Part shown: positions 42,168 to 51,111 of the stretch, in pieces | Position numbering within the stretch: the first letter of the stretch is position 1 | Layout: each line of letters starts with the position of its first letter | Assembly: GCF_900102345.1 (NCBI RefSeq) | Contig: NZ_FNKB01000001.1 | Span: 1,426,001 to 1,490,000 of the forward strand | Reading direction: 5' to 3' | DNA from: Leucobacter chromiiresistens | GTDB taxonomy: Bacteria > Actinomycetota > Actinomycetes > Actinomycetales > Microbacteriaceae | DNA length: 64,000 nt | Position numbers and translations under genes: made by a program | The notes under the pieces: model-generated | Told to the model about the DNA's origin: nothing | Seen by the model: the letters and a program-made list of their open reading frames with translations, nothing else | Database searches by the model: none

Positions 42168-42698
42168 CTAGGTGATGGACTGCACGGATGCGGTGCCGGA
42201 GATCCGCCCGAACAGCAGGACTTCGCCCGCGATCTGCGGCACCTCGCCACGGTCGAGGAGCGCTCGCACAGTCCCGGTGTGATCGGCGGAGGCGTGCCGG
42301 ATGATCAGCGCGACCGCGACGTCCTCGCCCGCGATGAACCCCTCTCCGGTGAACTCCAGCAAGCTCGGCACAGGGGCCGCGTTCTGCGTGTTCTCGGCCG
42401 GTGCGAATGGCGAGCGCGGGGCGGGAGGCGTGAGGACGTCGGCATGGATGCTGCCATCCATCTCCCGCACTTCCACCCGCGTCGGCGAATCGAGGCGGGC
42501 GACGAGCTCCGTCACGGTCTGCGCGATCTGGTCGCGGCGGATCGGGGTCGCGGCGAGCTTGTTTCCGTTGACTGTCACGATCAGCGTGTCGGCGTTCACC
42601 GCCTCGAGCAGGATCTGCGGCAGCACCGGCGGCACCACTACCGCCTCGGGGCTGGGAGTCGAAGCGGTCGGTTTACGCGTGCGGGGTCGAAGGCTCAT
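42168..42698 (-). CDS. Element protein of unknown function (176 aa)
   Basis: Not recognised. A Pro/Thr-rich basic head is followed by a compact region (ADTLIVTVNGNKLAATPIRR, QIAQTVTELVARL), a linker and a second region (SLLEFTGEGFIAGEDVAVAL). No membrane segment. It lies between two transfer ATPase genes and overlaps the upstream gene by ATGA, so a role in transfer is plausible. Confidence 0.7.
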   Translation of the reverse strand: MSLRPRTRKPTASTPSPEAVVVPPVLPQILLEAVNADTLIVTVNGNKLAATPIRRDQIAQTVTELVARLDSPTRVEVREMDGSIHADVLTPPAPRSPFAPAENTQNAAPVPSLLEFTGEGFIAGEDVAVALIIRHASADHTGTVRALLDRGEVPQIAGEVLLFGRISGTASVQSIT

Positions 42699-43192
42699 GT
42701 CTGCAAGGTGCGACCCGGACCCTCCGCTTCCCGGCCGCGGAACGTGATCTCGTCAGGGTCGAGGGCTTGCTCGCGTGCCAGCAGCGCGGAGGTGCCCTTC
42801 GCCCAGATCTCTGCCTCCTGCAGCAGCTCGGCGTAGTCACCTGGTGCGACTTCACCGCCCGAGATCGCCATCCAGGGCAAGTCGCCCGATATTCCTCTGA
42901 CGCGCAGTTCGGAGACCCACGTCCATGAGGTCGGGACGCGGTCGGGGTCTTCCCAGTCGGTGTCGGCGTAGCGTTCCTCGATCGCGAAGCGATACATGTG
43001 GCTGTTCCAGGGCGTGAAGACGAAGTGCCCGGCGCCGAAGACCTCGGGGTCTTCCCATCCGAGGGCGATGTGCTCGGAGTAGCGTTCCGCGATCTCCTCC
43101 AGCCCGGTCGTGAGCGACTCCATCCGCTGGACGAGCTCGGCTTCCGAGTACGGTGGCCCCTGGTGCTCGGGGCCGGGGCTCGGTAGGCTCAT
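42695..43192 (-). CDS. Element protein of unknown function (165 aa)
   Basis: Not recognised. Soluble and acidic, rich in Trp and Tyr (FVFTPWNSHMYRFAIEERYA, SWTWVSELRVRGI). ATGA overlaps at both ends tie it to the VirB4 ATPase gene upstream and the 176-residue protein downstream. Confidence 0.7.
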   Translation of the reverse strand: MSLPSPGPEHQGPPYSEAELVQRMESLTTGLEEIAERYSEHIALGWEDPEVFGAGHFVFTPWNSHMYRFAIEERYADTDWEDPDRVPTSWTWVSELRVRGISGDLPWMAISGGEVAPGDYAELLQEAEIWAKGTSALLAREQALDPDEITFRGREAEGPGRTLQT

Positions 43193-44718
43193 GACACGTC
43201 TTCCGACCCGCCTGGACCGGCGTGTTTCCGCGGATTTTGGGCCTGCGTCATGCGCTGGGTCGTGTCGAAGGCTCGCAGCTCATCCGGGTGGAGTTGATGC
43301 TGCACGACGTAGCTGGATTCCTTGATCCGCCACAGCCCCTGCCCGGTGCCGAGGCTCGGGAGGAGTCTCTGTTCCGTGCCGGTCAAGCCGAGGGTCTTTC
43401 CGGTGGTGCCGACCTGGTCGGATTCCTGCCGGTAGATGATGCGAGATTCTGCATTCGCTAGGAGCGAGTTGGCGAGGGATCTCATGGCGGAGCCCTGGTC
43501 GCCGACGTTGTCGAGGTCGGTGAGCTTATGGAAGATGAGCAGGTTCGCGATTCCGTAGTGGCGGGCCAGTCTCCAGTGCGCGTCCATGCGTTTGAGGAGC
43601 GCGGGATGCGACATCAGCCTCCACGCCTCGTCGTAGACGACCCAGCGTTGTCCGCCGTTGGGATCCAACAGCGCCGATTCCATCCACGCCGAGGAACAGG
43701 TCATCAGCACCGAGATCAGCGTGGAGTTCTCCACCACCCGCGACAAATCCAGGGTGATCATCGGCAGCGTCGGATCAAAGGACACGGTCGAAGGTCCGTC
43801 GAACAATCCGGCGAGGTCTCCGGAGACGAGCCTGCGCAGCGCATGCCCGACCATGCGCCCATCTTCTGCGAGACGATCATCACCGCCTGTATCGGGGGCG
43901 AGGATGCGGTCGACGATCATCGGGAGGATCGGCACCGATGCGGTGGAGACGACCGACTGAAGGGCGATATCGATGACCGTGTGCTCCAGGGGCGTCAAGG
44001 ATCGTTCGAGCACCGTCTCTGCGAGCGCCCCGATCAGATCGCGGCGACGGGAGGCGATGGTCGCCGCCCACTCGTTGTCGGAGATCCCGGCAGGACGGTA
44101 CCCCTCGTCCAAGGGGTTCAACCGATTGCGGAGGCCGTGGCCGAGAACGATCGCTTTCCCGCCCACGGCTTCGGCGACCGCGGTGTGCTCGCCCTTCGGG
44201 TCACCGGGGACGTAAACGCGCCTCCCGAACGGGATCGACCTCGTGTACAGCGACTTCGCCAGCGACGACTTGCCCGAGCCGACGATGCCCGCCAGCACCA
44301 GGTTCGGGGCGGTGATGATGCCGCGCTCATAGAGCACCCAGGGGTCATAGACGAAGCTGCCTCCGGAGTACATGTCCTGCCCGACGAAGACGCCCTGAGA
44401 GCCGAGCCCACCCTCCGCGAGAAACGGATACGCCCCCTGGAGCGCCGCCGATGTGTCCTGGTGTGCGGGCACCCGGAACCCCCGATACGAACCGAGCGCC
44501 GCCGCTCCCGGCTCGCCTCCCCGCGGAAGATAGTTCGTGGAGCGTGCCTCCGCACGCTCGGCCTGAAGCTTCTGCCGAACTACTTGCCGCTGGTCGGCGT
44601 GCTCGCGGGCGATGACTTGGCGGGCGGCACGCTCACGGGCTTGGCGGGCGCGCCGCCCGGTCCCGTCCTCCACGAGCACCGTGGAGTAGAGCTTCTTCGA
44701 ACGCTGGTGATCTCCCAT
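43189..44718 (-). CDS. VirB4/TraC-type transfer ATPase, C-terminal half
   Basis: 509 residues from ATG 44718. A charged coiled-coil head (about 1-60) precedes the ATPase: P-loop AGIVGSGKSSLAKSLYTR, Walker B RWVVYDEAWRL, and NSLLANAESRIIYRQESDQV. It powers pilus assembly and substrate transfer. The N-terminal VirB4 domain is not in this protein; it appears to reside in the next upstream gene, so VirB4 is split into two chains. Confidence 0.92.
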   Translation of the reverse strand: MGDHQRSKKLYSTVLVEDGTGRRARQARERAARQVIAREHADQRQVVRQKLQAERAEARSTNYLPRGGEPGAAALGSYRGFRVPAHQDTSAALQGAYPFLAEGGLGSQGVFVGQDMYSGGSFVYDPWVLYERGIITAPNLVLAGIVGSGKSSLAKSLYTRSIPFGRRVYVPGDPKGEHTAVAEAVGGKAIVLGHGLRNRLNPLDEGYRPAGISDNEWAATIASRRRDLIGALAETVLERSLTPLEHTVIDIALQSVVSTASVPILPMIVDRILAPDTGGDDRLAEDGRMVGHALRRLVSGDLAGLFDGPSTVSFDPTLPMITLDLSRVVENSTLISVLMTCSSAWMESALLDPNGGQRWVVYDEAWRLMSHPALLKRMDAHWRLARHYGIANLLIFHKLTDLDNVGDQGSAMRSLANSLLANAESRIIYRQESDQVGTTGKTLGLTGTEQRLLPSLGTGQGLWRIKESSYVVQHQLHPDELRAFDTTQRMTQAQNPRKHAGPGGSEDVS

Positions 44719-44756
44719 GACCGGGGCCTTCCTGTCGCACAGCCGATACCACCGAT

Positions 44757-44764
44757 CAGGTACG
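44757..44764 (-). promoter_or_regulatory. Recurrent CGTACCTG leader motif, copy ahead of the VirB4 ATPase
   Basis: On the minus strand GCGGGCGTACCTGATCGGTG lies 39 bases upstream of ATG 44718 and eight bases after the stop of the preceding gene. Confidence 0.55.
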
Positions 44765-44771
44765 CCCGCGG

Positions 44772-46235
44772 TCAGATCCCGCGGCACAGCGGTAGCGCTG
44801 CCGCGACGAACGCCTGGGCCTGCTGCCCGACGAGGCGTCGCGTCTCGCACGACGCTTGGATCGCGGCCTGCTCGATCGCGGATACTGCCGCCTCGAGCTC
44901 ATCCTCGGTCGTCGCGGAGACGGCGATGAGCCCGGTGTAGCGGAGGACGCCGTGTCCGCTGGTGAGGTCGGATTCCTGCTGGAGTACGTCTTGGTATTCG
45001 GCGGTCTGCTGCGCATCCTCGATCTGCCCGACCTTCTGCCGTTGCGCGGCGTCGGAGATGTACTCGGTTTTCTTCTTCCGGATGTCTCGTGCCGCCTGGT
45101 CCGAGCGCACCGGGTCGCACAGCAGCGTGAAGGCGCGGCGGATGCCACTGGAGAGCAGCACCGGGGCGAGGAATCCGGGGTAGACGAGCGAGCGCGGCCA
45201 TTCGGAGATCCACAGCACCGCATGATGTGCGCTGTCGGAGCGGAGCCGGTCCCAGGTCTCCTCGACGGCGACGGGGCCGGCGGCGGCGAGCTCCTGTCCG
45301 ATATCGCCGGCCCGTTCCAGGGTCGCGGCGATCGCGGGGTCGTAGGCGGAGCGCAGCATGATCGCGAGCTGTCCTGGCGTGTACCAGTCGGAGGGCTTCA
45401 GGTCGGCGGTGCGCAGCGCCGTGGTGAGGGTCTGCATCTCTTGTCGCAGCACCGCGGCAGCGCCCTTCATGCCGCCGCCTGCGGTGCGGATCGCGCGACC
45501 GGCTGCGCGCATGTCCAGGGAGAGGGAGATGGTGGAGATGTGCCGTTCTCCGGCGGGGCCTGCCCGGTCGATGAGCTCGCGGTAGGTTCTCGCGACCCAG
45601 GAGTCGTCGTCGTGGCCGTGCTCCGTCCACCACTGTGCGAGCCCGGACCCGGAGTCGGGGACGGTGCGCTCGAGCACCTGCAATCGGGCGATCCGGGTCG
45701 ACCGGCATGCGGTGGAGAGGACTCTGCCCCAGGCGTGGACGCGGCGTTCCTGCTCGCCGGGGTCGAGGAGGATGAACGAGGGATGCGTGACCTCCAGCAG
45801 TGCGGTGAGGGTCTGCCCGTGCGGGTCGTGCACCATCACCGCGTCGGTCTCGGGATCCTGGTACTGGCGCAGCGGCGCCGCATCGCCGGGGAGCGCGAGC
45901 GTTCCTGCGGGGCGTGGCTTCACGACCCGCTTCCGATAGCGAGTCTGTCGCAGGGCTTGCCGGAGCAGCCAGTGGAGGGTGATGGGCACCCATTCGACGA
46001 GCTTCCTGCCGCCGACGGGCACCCAGGCGAGGCCGAGTGCGGTGCCCCAGATCGGTGCCGTATAGAGCGCGGCCGGGCCTCCCGCGTACAGGGAGGCGAC
46101 GAACACGGCGACTGCGGCGCTGAGGGCGATCACCTGCGGGAGGGAGAGGCCGAGGATGATGCCGCGCCGGGTGAGTCTGGAAAACTTCACCGGGGACAGG
46201 TCGAACTCGGTCGTGGTGGAAGCGGTGGTCGCCAT
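44772..46235 (-). CDS. SCO6880-type conjugation protein (PrgI/VirB4 N-terminal-like)
   Basis: 487 residues from ATG 46235, with AGGAGC upstream. Two early membrane segments (LPQVIALSAAVAVFVASLYA, LYTAPIWGTALGLAWVPVGG) fit the PrgI/VirB3-like part. The rest resembles the N-terminal half of VirB4, with repeated HGQTLTALLEV- and GLIAVSATTEDELE-type segments and no P-loop. Together with the next gene it forms a split VirB4. Confidence 0.85.
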   Translation of the reverse strand: MATTASTTTEFDLSPVKFSRLTRRGIILGLSLPQVIALSAAVAVFVASLYAGGPAALYTAPIWGTALGLAWVPVGGRKLVEWVPITLHWLLRQALRQTRYRKRVVKPRPAGTLALPGDAAPLRQYQDPETDAVMVHDPHGQTLTALLEVTHPSFILLDPGEQERRVHAWGRVLSTACRSTRIARLQVLERTVPDSGSGLAQWWTEHGHDDDSWVARTYRELIDRAGPAGERHISTISLSLDMRAAGRAIRTAGGGMKGAAAVLRQEMQTLTTALRTADLKPSDWYTPGQLAIMLRSAYDPAIAATLERAGDIGQELAAAGPVAVEETWDRLRSDSAHHAVLWISEWPRSLVYPGFLAPVLLSSGIRRAFTLLCDPVRSDQAARDIRKKKTEYISDAAQRQKVGQIEDAQQTAEYQDVLQQESDLTSGHGVLRYTGLIAVSATTEDELEAAVSAIEQAAIQASCETRRLVGQQAQAFVAAALPLCRGI

Positions 46236-46275
46236 GAGGATGCTCCTGAACAGACGAAGAGACACGGTCGCCGAT

Positions 46276-46283
46276 CAGGTACG
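46276..46283 (-). promoter_or_regulatory. Recurrent CGTACCTG leader motif, copy ahead of the SCO6880-type gene
   Basis: GGCGCGTACCTGATCGGCGA (minus strand) lies 41 bases upstream of ATG 46235, in a 185-base gap after the VirB6-like gene. Confidence 0.55.
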
Positions 46284-46420
46284 CGCCCCAGAGCGCAGAA
46301 GCGGACGGTGATGCGTACCGGGCACGAGCCAGGTCGCTGGCTGACCCGTGCCGGGCATGTCGCACCACCGCCCGCATCGACGGCGGCCTCACCTCCTTTC
46401 TCTGCGTCCTCGACGGTCTG

Positions 46421-47863
46421 CTACTTCGGCCCGCCCGAGGGCGAAGGCGGCGGCTTCTTCGGCCCCTCCGGGGGCGGAGCTGCCGGCTTCGCAGGTGGCT
46501 GCGACGGCGCATTCGGGGTCGGTGGCACCGACCGATCCGGCGGAGGCGGAGGGTTCTGCCCGTCGCTTGCCGCTCCCGCGTGTGCGTCGGCGGAACGGCC
46601 GATCGCGGCACCGAGCTTCGGGCCGGCCTCGGCTGCGCCCTTGGCGACCTTCGCTCCGGCCACGGCCGCGATCCCGATCGGGCCTGCCGCAGCCCCGGCA
46701 CCTGCGCCTCCGGCCGCCGCACCGCCGCCGGCAGCACCGGCTCCACTGCCCGCCGCGCCGCCACCTGCAGCGCCTCCGGCTCCGGCTCCGCCGCCACCGC
46801 CGCCGCCAGGAGGAGGCGGCGGAGGATTCCCTCCTCCTCCACCGCCACCAGGCGGGGGCGGGTTCCCGCCACCTCCGCCGTTGCTGCCTTTGTTGTCCTC
46901 GAGGACGCGCGGGGGCTCTTTCCCATCGGGCTTGCCGGGCATGGGCACCGGCCGGTTCATGGCCTGCTTGGACTCCTGCTCCGCGCTCATGACGTGGTAC
47001 ATGTCGAAGCCGACGAAGCTGATGAACTTATAGACCATGTATGGCGCGAACGCGGCGATGAACATCAACACGATGCCCGCGATCGGGTCCGCGATCGACG
47101 ACAGGTCGAGGTCGATCGGGGCGTTGACCTGGTTGATCGCGACGAGGAACACGATCACGATCACGAGCTTCGAGAAGATCAGCGCGAGCACGAAGCTGGC
47201 CCACTTCCCGAACCATCCCTTCGTCGCATCCCACGAGGACCCCGATAGCGCGATCGGGGCCATCACGACGGCGACGAGGATGAGGGCTTTGCGCACTAGC
47301 AGGCTGAACCAGACGATCGCTGCCGCACAAATCGCGAGAAACGCCAGGAAAATGGTGATGATCGCTCCCGCCCCGGGCGCTGTGAGATTGATTGCGGTCA
47401 GGCCGGCGACCAGGACGCCGATCTTCCCGCCCATCTCCTCGAGGGTCGTTCCGGTGGCTTGGATGATCCCGACGCAGAGCTGATCGACCACCTCCAAGAG
47501 GGTGCCGGTGATGGTGATCACGAGGAACGAGCCGAGCACGCTCTTGGCGAGCCCGAGCGCCGCGCGAGACAGCGCTCCGGGGTCGCGGCGGATCAGCCCG
47601 GTGATCAGTTGCAGGCAGAAGAAGATCAGCATCAGGAAAATCGCGATCCCGAAGATCACGTTGTACACGCCGATGTAGCCGCCGCCGCTGATATCGACCA
47701 GGGTGGTGGAGTCGAACAGTGCCCAAACTCCCTGGAAGATCCACGACGCGGCTTGCCCGATGGCTTGCGCGAGCCAGTCGAACGGGGCCGAGATCAGCGT
47801 CGCGGCGGTCTCGCCGACCGTGTCGCAGACGTTCGAGATGATGGGGACGTCACACAGAGCCAC
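46421..47863 (-). CDS. VirB6/TrbL-like polytopic channel protein
   Basis: 480 residues. About six membrane segments lie between residues 60 and 290 (for example VIFGIAIFLMLIFFCLQLIT, AIITIFLAFLAICAAAIVWF, VLALIFSKLVIVIVFLVAIN). The last about 165 residues are a Gly/Pro/Ala low-complexity tail (GGGGGNPPPPPPGGGGG type). It probably forms the inner-membrane part of the transfer channel, with a flexible cytoplasmic or external tail. Confidence 0.87.
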   Translation of the reverse strand: MALCDVPIISNVCDTVGETAATLISAPFDWLAQAIGQAASWIFQGVWALFDSTTLVDISGGGYIGVYNVIFGIAIFLMLIFFCLQLITGLIRRDPGALSRAALGLAKSVLGSFLVITITGTLLEVVDQLCVGIIQATGTTLEEMGGKIGVLVAGLTAINLTAPGAGAIITIFLAFLAICAAAIVWFSLLVRKALILVAVVMAPIALSGSSWDATKGWFGKWASFVLALIFSKLVIVIVFLVAINQVNAPIDLDLSSIADPIAGIVLMFIAAFAPYMVYKFISFVGFDMYHVMSAEQESKQAMNRPVPMPGKPDGKEPPRVLEDNKGSNGGGGGNPPPPGGGGGGGNPPPPPPGGGGGGGAGAGGAAGGGAAGSGAGAAGGGAAAGGAGAGAAAGPIGIAAVAGAKVAKGAAEAGPKLGAAIGRSADAHAGAASDGQNPPPPPDRSVPPTPNAPSQPPAKPAAPPPEGPKKPPPSPSGGPK

Positions 47864-47896
47864 GACACCCCTCCCTTCCTTCGAGGTGCCGGATTT

Positions 47897-48220
47897 TCAG
47901 GAGACGGTCTGGCCCACGGTCCAGAAAAAATTGATCAGCGTGACGCTCGCGCCGGTCACGATGGCCGCGCCGCAGGAGATCAGCACGCCGACCTTCCCGC
48001 GACTGGCGAGATGGGGATTTGAGGAATTGGATCCGAAACCCCAGACCACGGCGGACACGATGAGCGCGAGCACCGACAGGATCAGACCGATCGTCATCAC
48101 GGCGCCGACGATGGTGCGCAGCGCCGCGATACCGGGCAGTCCCGAATCGTTCGGGCTGATGTCGATGTTCGCGGGCAGTGCCGCGGCGACGGTCGTGAGC
48201 GTGTCGAGGACAGCAAGCAT
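47897..48220 (-). CDS. Small two-helix membrane protein, pilin/VirB2-like (copy 1)
   Basis: 107 residues. A cleavable-looking N-terminus (TLTTVAAALPANIDIS), then two long hydrophobic helices (IVGAVMTIGLILSVLALIVS and VLISCGAAIVTGASVTLINF) separated by the loop HLASRGKVG. Size and layout fit VirB2-type pilins. It is paralogous to the next gene. A pilin role is inferred. Confidence 0.75.
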   Translation of the reverse strand: MLAVLDTLTTVAAALPANIDISPNDSGLPGIAALRTIVGAVMTIGLILSVLALIVSAVVWGFGSNSSNPHLASRGKVGVLISCGAAIVTGASVTLINFFWTVGQTVS

Positions 48221-48278
48221 GGTGGGCTCCTTCGCGGGCAGACGCCCCGTCCCCGGATGTGAGGAGGGGTCACCGCGA

Positions 48279-48286
48279 CAGGTACG
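48279..48286 (-). promoter_or_regulatory. Recurrent CGTACCTG leader motif, copy ahead of pilin-like gene 1
   Basis: GGGGTCCGTACCTGTCGCGG (minus strand), followed by TGACCCCTCC and later GGGG, lies 58 bases upstream of the start at 48220. Confidence 0.55.
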
Positions 48287-48302
48287 GACCCCGCCAGGCC
48301 GG

Positions 48303-48617
48303 TCAGAGCGTGTCGCCCAGGCGCAGCAAGAAGTTCATCCACGCCACCCCTGCTCCTGCCAGTGCCGCCGCTCCGAGTGCGACGAACACGCCGACCTTGC
48401 CTTTCTGTGCGGCCTGCGCGTTCCCGCTTGAGGAGGACACCGCCCAGACGGTGCCGGAGATGACGAGCATCAGCACGGCGACGATCAGCACGAAGGTGAG
48501 GAGCGCGCCGACGATCGAGATGAGTGTGGAACGGCCGCCGACGCCGCTGAGATCCGGGTAGACGTTCTCAGCGGCGACGAGGGCGAATCTGCTGGTGAGG
48601 AAGACAAGCGAATGCAT
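48303..48617 (-). CDS. Small two-helix membrane protein, pilin/VirB2-like (copy 2)
   Basis: 104 residues from ATG 48617, with CAGGAG upstream. The two helices are LISIVGALLTFVLIVAVLML and VFVALGAAALAGAGVAWMNF around the loop AAQKGKVG. The shared pattern KVGV...GAA...GA.V...NF...G.T with copy 1 points to a tandem duplication. Confidence 0.75.
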   Translation of the reverse strand: MHSLVFLTSRFALVAAENVYPDLSGVGGRSTLISIVGALLTFVLIVAVLMLVISGTVWAVSSSSGNAQAAQKGKVGVFVALGAAALAGAGVAWMNFLLRLGDTL

Positions 48618-48654
48618 ATGGGACTCCTGACGCTGCGCGGGATCTGGCATCGCA

Positions 48655-48662
48655 CAGGTACG
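48655..48662 (-). promoter_or_regulatory. Recurrent CGTACCTG leader motif, copy ahead of pilin-like gene 2
   Basis: GGGGGCCGTACCTGTGCGAT (minus strand) lies 37 bases upstream of ATG 48617, between the M23 peptidase stop and the pilin-like gene. Confidence 0.55.
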
Positions 48663-48689
48663 GCCCCCGCACGGCGCCCGGTTCGGGGG

Positions 48690-49859
48690 TCAGGCGGCGC
48701 AGCCGGGTCCGCCGCCGGTCGGCGCGTCGATGCCTTCGACGCCGTGCTCGGCAAGCCAGGGTTCGGCGTCGATCGCGGGCTGGCCCGCGCCGCCTGGGTG
48801 AACTTGGAAGTGCAGGTGCGCGCCGGTGGAGTGGCCGCTGCTGCCGACATCGCCGATGTGCTGCCCGGCGGTGACACGATCACCTGCGGAGACTTGGATC
48901 CCGTGCGCCCACATGTGCACGTACATCGTTGCGACCTTCTTGCCGCGGATGGTGTGCTCGATCGTGATCTGCCCTGAGAAGCCATCCACCATGCCTGCGT
49001 AGACGACGCGCCCGTCTGCGAGCGCGAAGATCGGCGTCCCGTCGGGCGCTGCCCAGTCGGTGCCGGAGTGGAAGCTCGACTCCCCGGTGATCGGGTCGAC
49101 GCGCGGCCCGAACCCTGATGTGCGGACGTAGGTGCCGGTGGGCAGCGGGAACACGAGCCGCGTCGTCTCGGGGATCGTCTCATCGCCCGGTGCGCCCTCG
49201 CCCGAGCCGCCGTCAGGCACTGTGAGGGCGTCGAGGATCGTGCGAGCGACGGGCTCGTAGTTCTGGTACCGATCCGGGTAGGCGCTGACCTCAACTGCCT
49301 GGGCCGCTTCGCCCTTGTCCATCTGCTGCCAGCCCGGAATATCCAAGAGCCCTCTCGGGCTCGGGAAGTTCGGGCCGTCCGGTCCGCCATAGAAGGCGCG
49401 CGCCTGGTAGGTGGTGTCCATGAGCTCGGCGACGGTGCCCCAGCCGGCCTGGGGCCGCATCTGGAAGAGGCCCAAACTGTCGTGATCGGAGGCATCGCCG
49501 TCATTGGGATAGTCGCCGCTCTCGGGATAGGTGCTGGTGTTCGCGAGCTGCCGGAGGGTGGACTCGGTGAGGGCGGCCATGAGCGCGACGAGAATCCCGT
49601 CCCGGCCTGCCCCTGCCGTGTTTCCTCCCACGGTGATGATCGTGCCGGCGTGGGTGAGCTGCTGCTTGTTCAGCATGAACCGGGTGCCGTCCTTCGTCGT
49701 CACTTCGAGTTCGTCGGGGATCGGGCCGAGCCGAATGCCGGTGGCGATGCAGTTCGCCTGGTGGATGACGGCGGGGTTCATCAGCACCCCGATGCTCAGC
49801 AGACCCAGCATCGGGGCGAGCAAGAGCGCGATGACGCCGACGGCGAGGAACTTCTTCAT
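48690..49859 (-). CDS. Two-domain cell-wall hydrolase: lysozyme-like plus M23 peptidase
   Basis: 389 residues. An N-terminal membrane segment (FLAVGVIALLLAPMLGLLSI) is followed by a transglycosylase-like region (about 75-200, with ALMAALTESTLRQLANTSTY and SLGLFQMRPQAGWG). An M23 endopeptidase follows, with zinc ligands in SSFHSGTDWAAPDGTP and HLHFQVHPGG. It opens peptidoglycan for the transfer channel, as VirB1-type proteins do in Gram-positive conjugation. Confidence 0.92.
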   Translation of the reverse strand: MKKFLAVGVIALLLAPMLGLLSIGVLMNPAVIHQANCIATGIRLGPIPDELEVTTKDGTRFMLNKQQLTHAGTIITVGGNTAGAGRDGILVALMAALTESTLRQLANTSTYPESGDYPNDGDASDHDSLGLFQMRPQAGWGTVAELMDTTYQARAFYGGPDGPNFPSPRGLLDIPGWQQMDKGEAAQAVEVSAYPDRYQNYEPVARTILDALTVPDGGSGEGAPGDETIPETTRLVFPLPTGTYVRTSGFGPRVDPITGESSFHSGTDWAAPDGTPIFALADGRVVYAGMVDGFSGQITIEHTIRGKKVATMYVHMWAHGIQVSAGDRVTAGQHIGDVGSSGHSTGAHLHFQVHPGGAGQPAIDAEPWLAEHGVEGIDAPTGGGPGCAA

Positions 49860-49872
49860 GCGCGCCTCCCGC

Positions 49873-50562
49873 TTATCGGAGGGGGTTGTCGAGCTGGGAC
49901 AGGCGCAGCAGATGGCAGCGGTCGAATACTGGTTCGCAGGCGACGAACACGGTGAAGGAGACCGGGTGCGCGCTTTCGACCGGGTCGTCGTACCAGACGC
50001 CTTCCCGGTGCCTGGTGCCCTCGACGGTGTATGCGATCGTGCCCTCAGCGATCTGCCCGTCGGAGACGGCGACCGCTTCCTCCCACTGCGCGGGAACGGA
50101 GATCTGGTCGATCTCGAGGTGCTGGCGGGTGCGGTACTCGGCGAGATCTCGCCACGTCGACGCCGACGGTAGGTAGCCGTCGAGGTCGGTGATCAGGCCC
50201 GGTGTTTCGGTGCCGGAGGGGTCGGCGTCCTCGATCAGGACGCCGCGATGATCATTCGGGGTGAGGAGCGTGAACGTGTCCCAGTCGAACAGCGCCCGTG
50301 CGATGGCCCGCACATACTCCTGCGGGTCGTCCGTGCGCGGCAGCGGATCCAGCTTCGTCCCGTCGGGATTCTCGCCCGGCGTCTGCGGTGCGGTTGGCGT
50401 CGCCGGAGGCGTATCGCGATCGGTGCCGGATGGTGCGGGGCCGGTGAGGAGCCCGTAGATCCCGATCCCGGCAAGCAGCAGCAGGACCAGGCCGGTGGCG
50501 ACGAGCGTGATGATGAGGCGGCGACGCCGACGTGAACGATATTCAGTTTGCGGCGAGGACAT
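49873..50562 (-). CDS. Membrane-anchored transfer protein (VirB8/TcpC-like position)
   Basis: 229 residues. A basic head (RSRRRRRLI) and one membrane segment (ITLVATGLVLLLLAGIGIYG), then a Pro/Thr linker and an extracytoplasmic domain of about 150 residues with two cysteines (FVACEPVFDRCHLL). This layout matches VirB8/TcpC-type proteins, but sequence similarity cannot be judged here. It lies 13 bases before the M23 gene. Confidence 0.75.
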   Translation of the reverse strand: MSSPQTEYRSRRRRRLIITLVATGLVLLLLAGIGIYGLLTGPAPSGTDRDTPPATPTAPQTPGENPDGTKLDPLPRTDDPQEYVRAIARALFDWDTFTLLTPNDHRGVLIEDADPSGTETPGLITDLDGYLPSASTWRDLAEYRTRQHLEIDQISVPAQWEEAVAVSDGQIAEGTIAYTVEGTRHREGVWYDDPVESAHPVSFTVFVACEPVFDRCHLLRLSQLDNPLR

Positions 50563-50631
50563 GGCGGGCCTTCCCGGGTGGTGAGCAGCGGTCAGCCGAT
50601 AGGTGCGTCACCCGGTAGGTCGTCCTCGTGG

Positions 50632-51111
50632 TCAGCGCGTCACGCCACCGCCGGGATCCGGCCGCTCGCCCGGCGACCGTTGCTCGGCGGCGAGCTCGGC
50701 CTCCCGGTCGCGGAGGACTTCGGCCAGCGGAGACCGCTCGCTCGGGAGCGCGGCCCGTGACGGGTCGGGCTGCCAGGCGATCCGCCCGTTCTCGCCCTGC
50801 GCGCGCATCACGAGGTCAACGACCTGGTCCAGGGACGCGGCAGCGATCCGCGCCCAGCCTCCGGCTTTCTCGGCGTGCTCCTGCCCGGCCTGCTGGTTCC
50901 CATCGTCGGTCGCGGCGTAGCCGCTGTGCTGGTGATGCCAGGACGCCAACTGCGACAGCGACTGCTGCACACTCGTCAGCGCATAGTGCAGCGACCCGAG
51001 CACCTGGTAGGTATCGGCCGGGTGCTCGATATGGCGGGTCGCGTGCGCGAGGCCGCGGGCGGCTTCGCCGAGCTCAGCGGCGTCCTGCTGCGGATCAGGA
51101 AACGTTGGCAT
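50632..51111 (-). CDS. Element protein of unknown function (159 aa)
   Basis: 159 residues from ATG 51111. Predicted helical and soluble (AAELGEAARGLAHATRHIEH, TSVQQSLSQLASWHHQHSGY). It overlaps the ParB-like gene by 17 bases. No known domain recognised; helical bundles of this kind are common beside conjugation genes. Confidence 0.7.
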   Translation of the reverse strand: MPTFPDPQQDAAELGEAARGLAHATRHIEHPADTYQVLGSLHYALTSVQQSLSQLASWHHQHSGYAATDDGNQQAGQEHAEKAGGWARIAAASLDQVVDLVMRAQGENGRIAWQPDPSRAALPSERSPLAEVLRDREAELAAEQRSPGERPDPGGGVTR

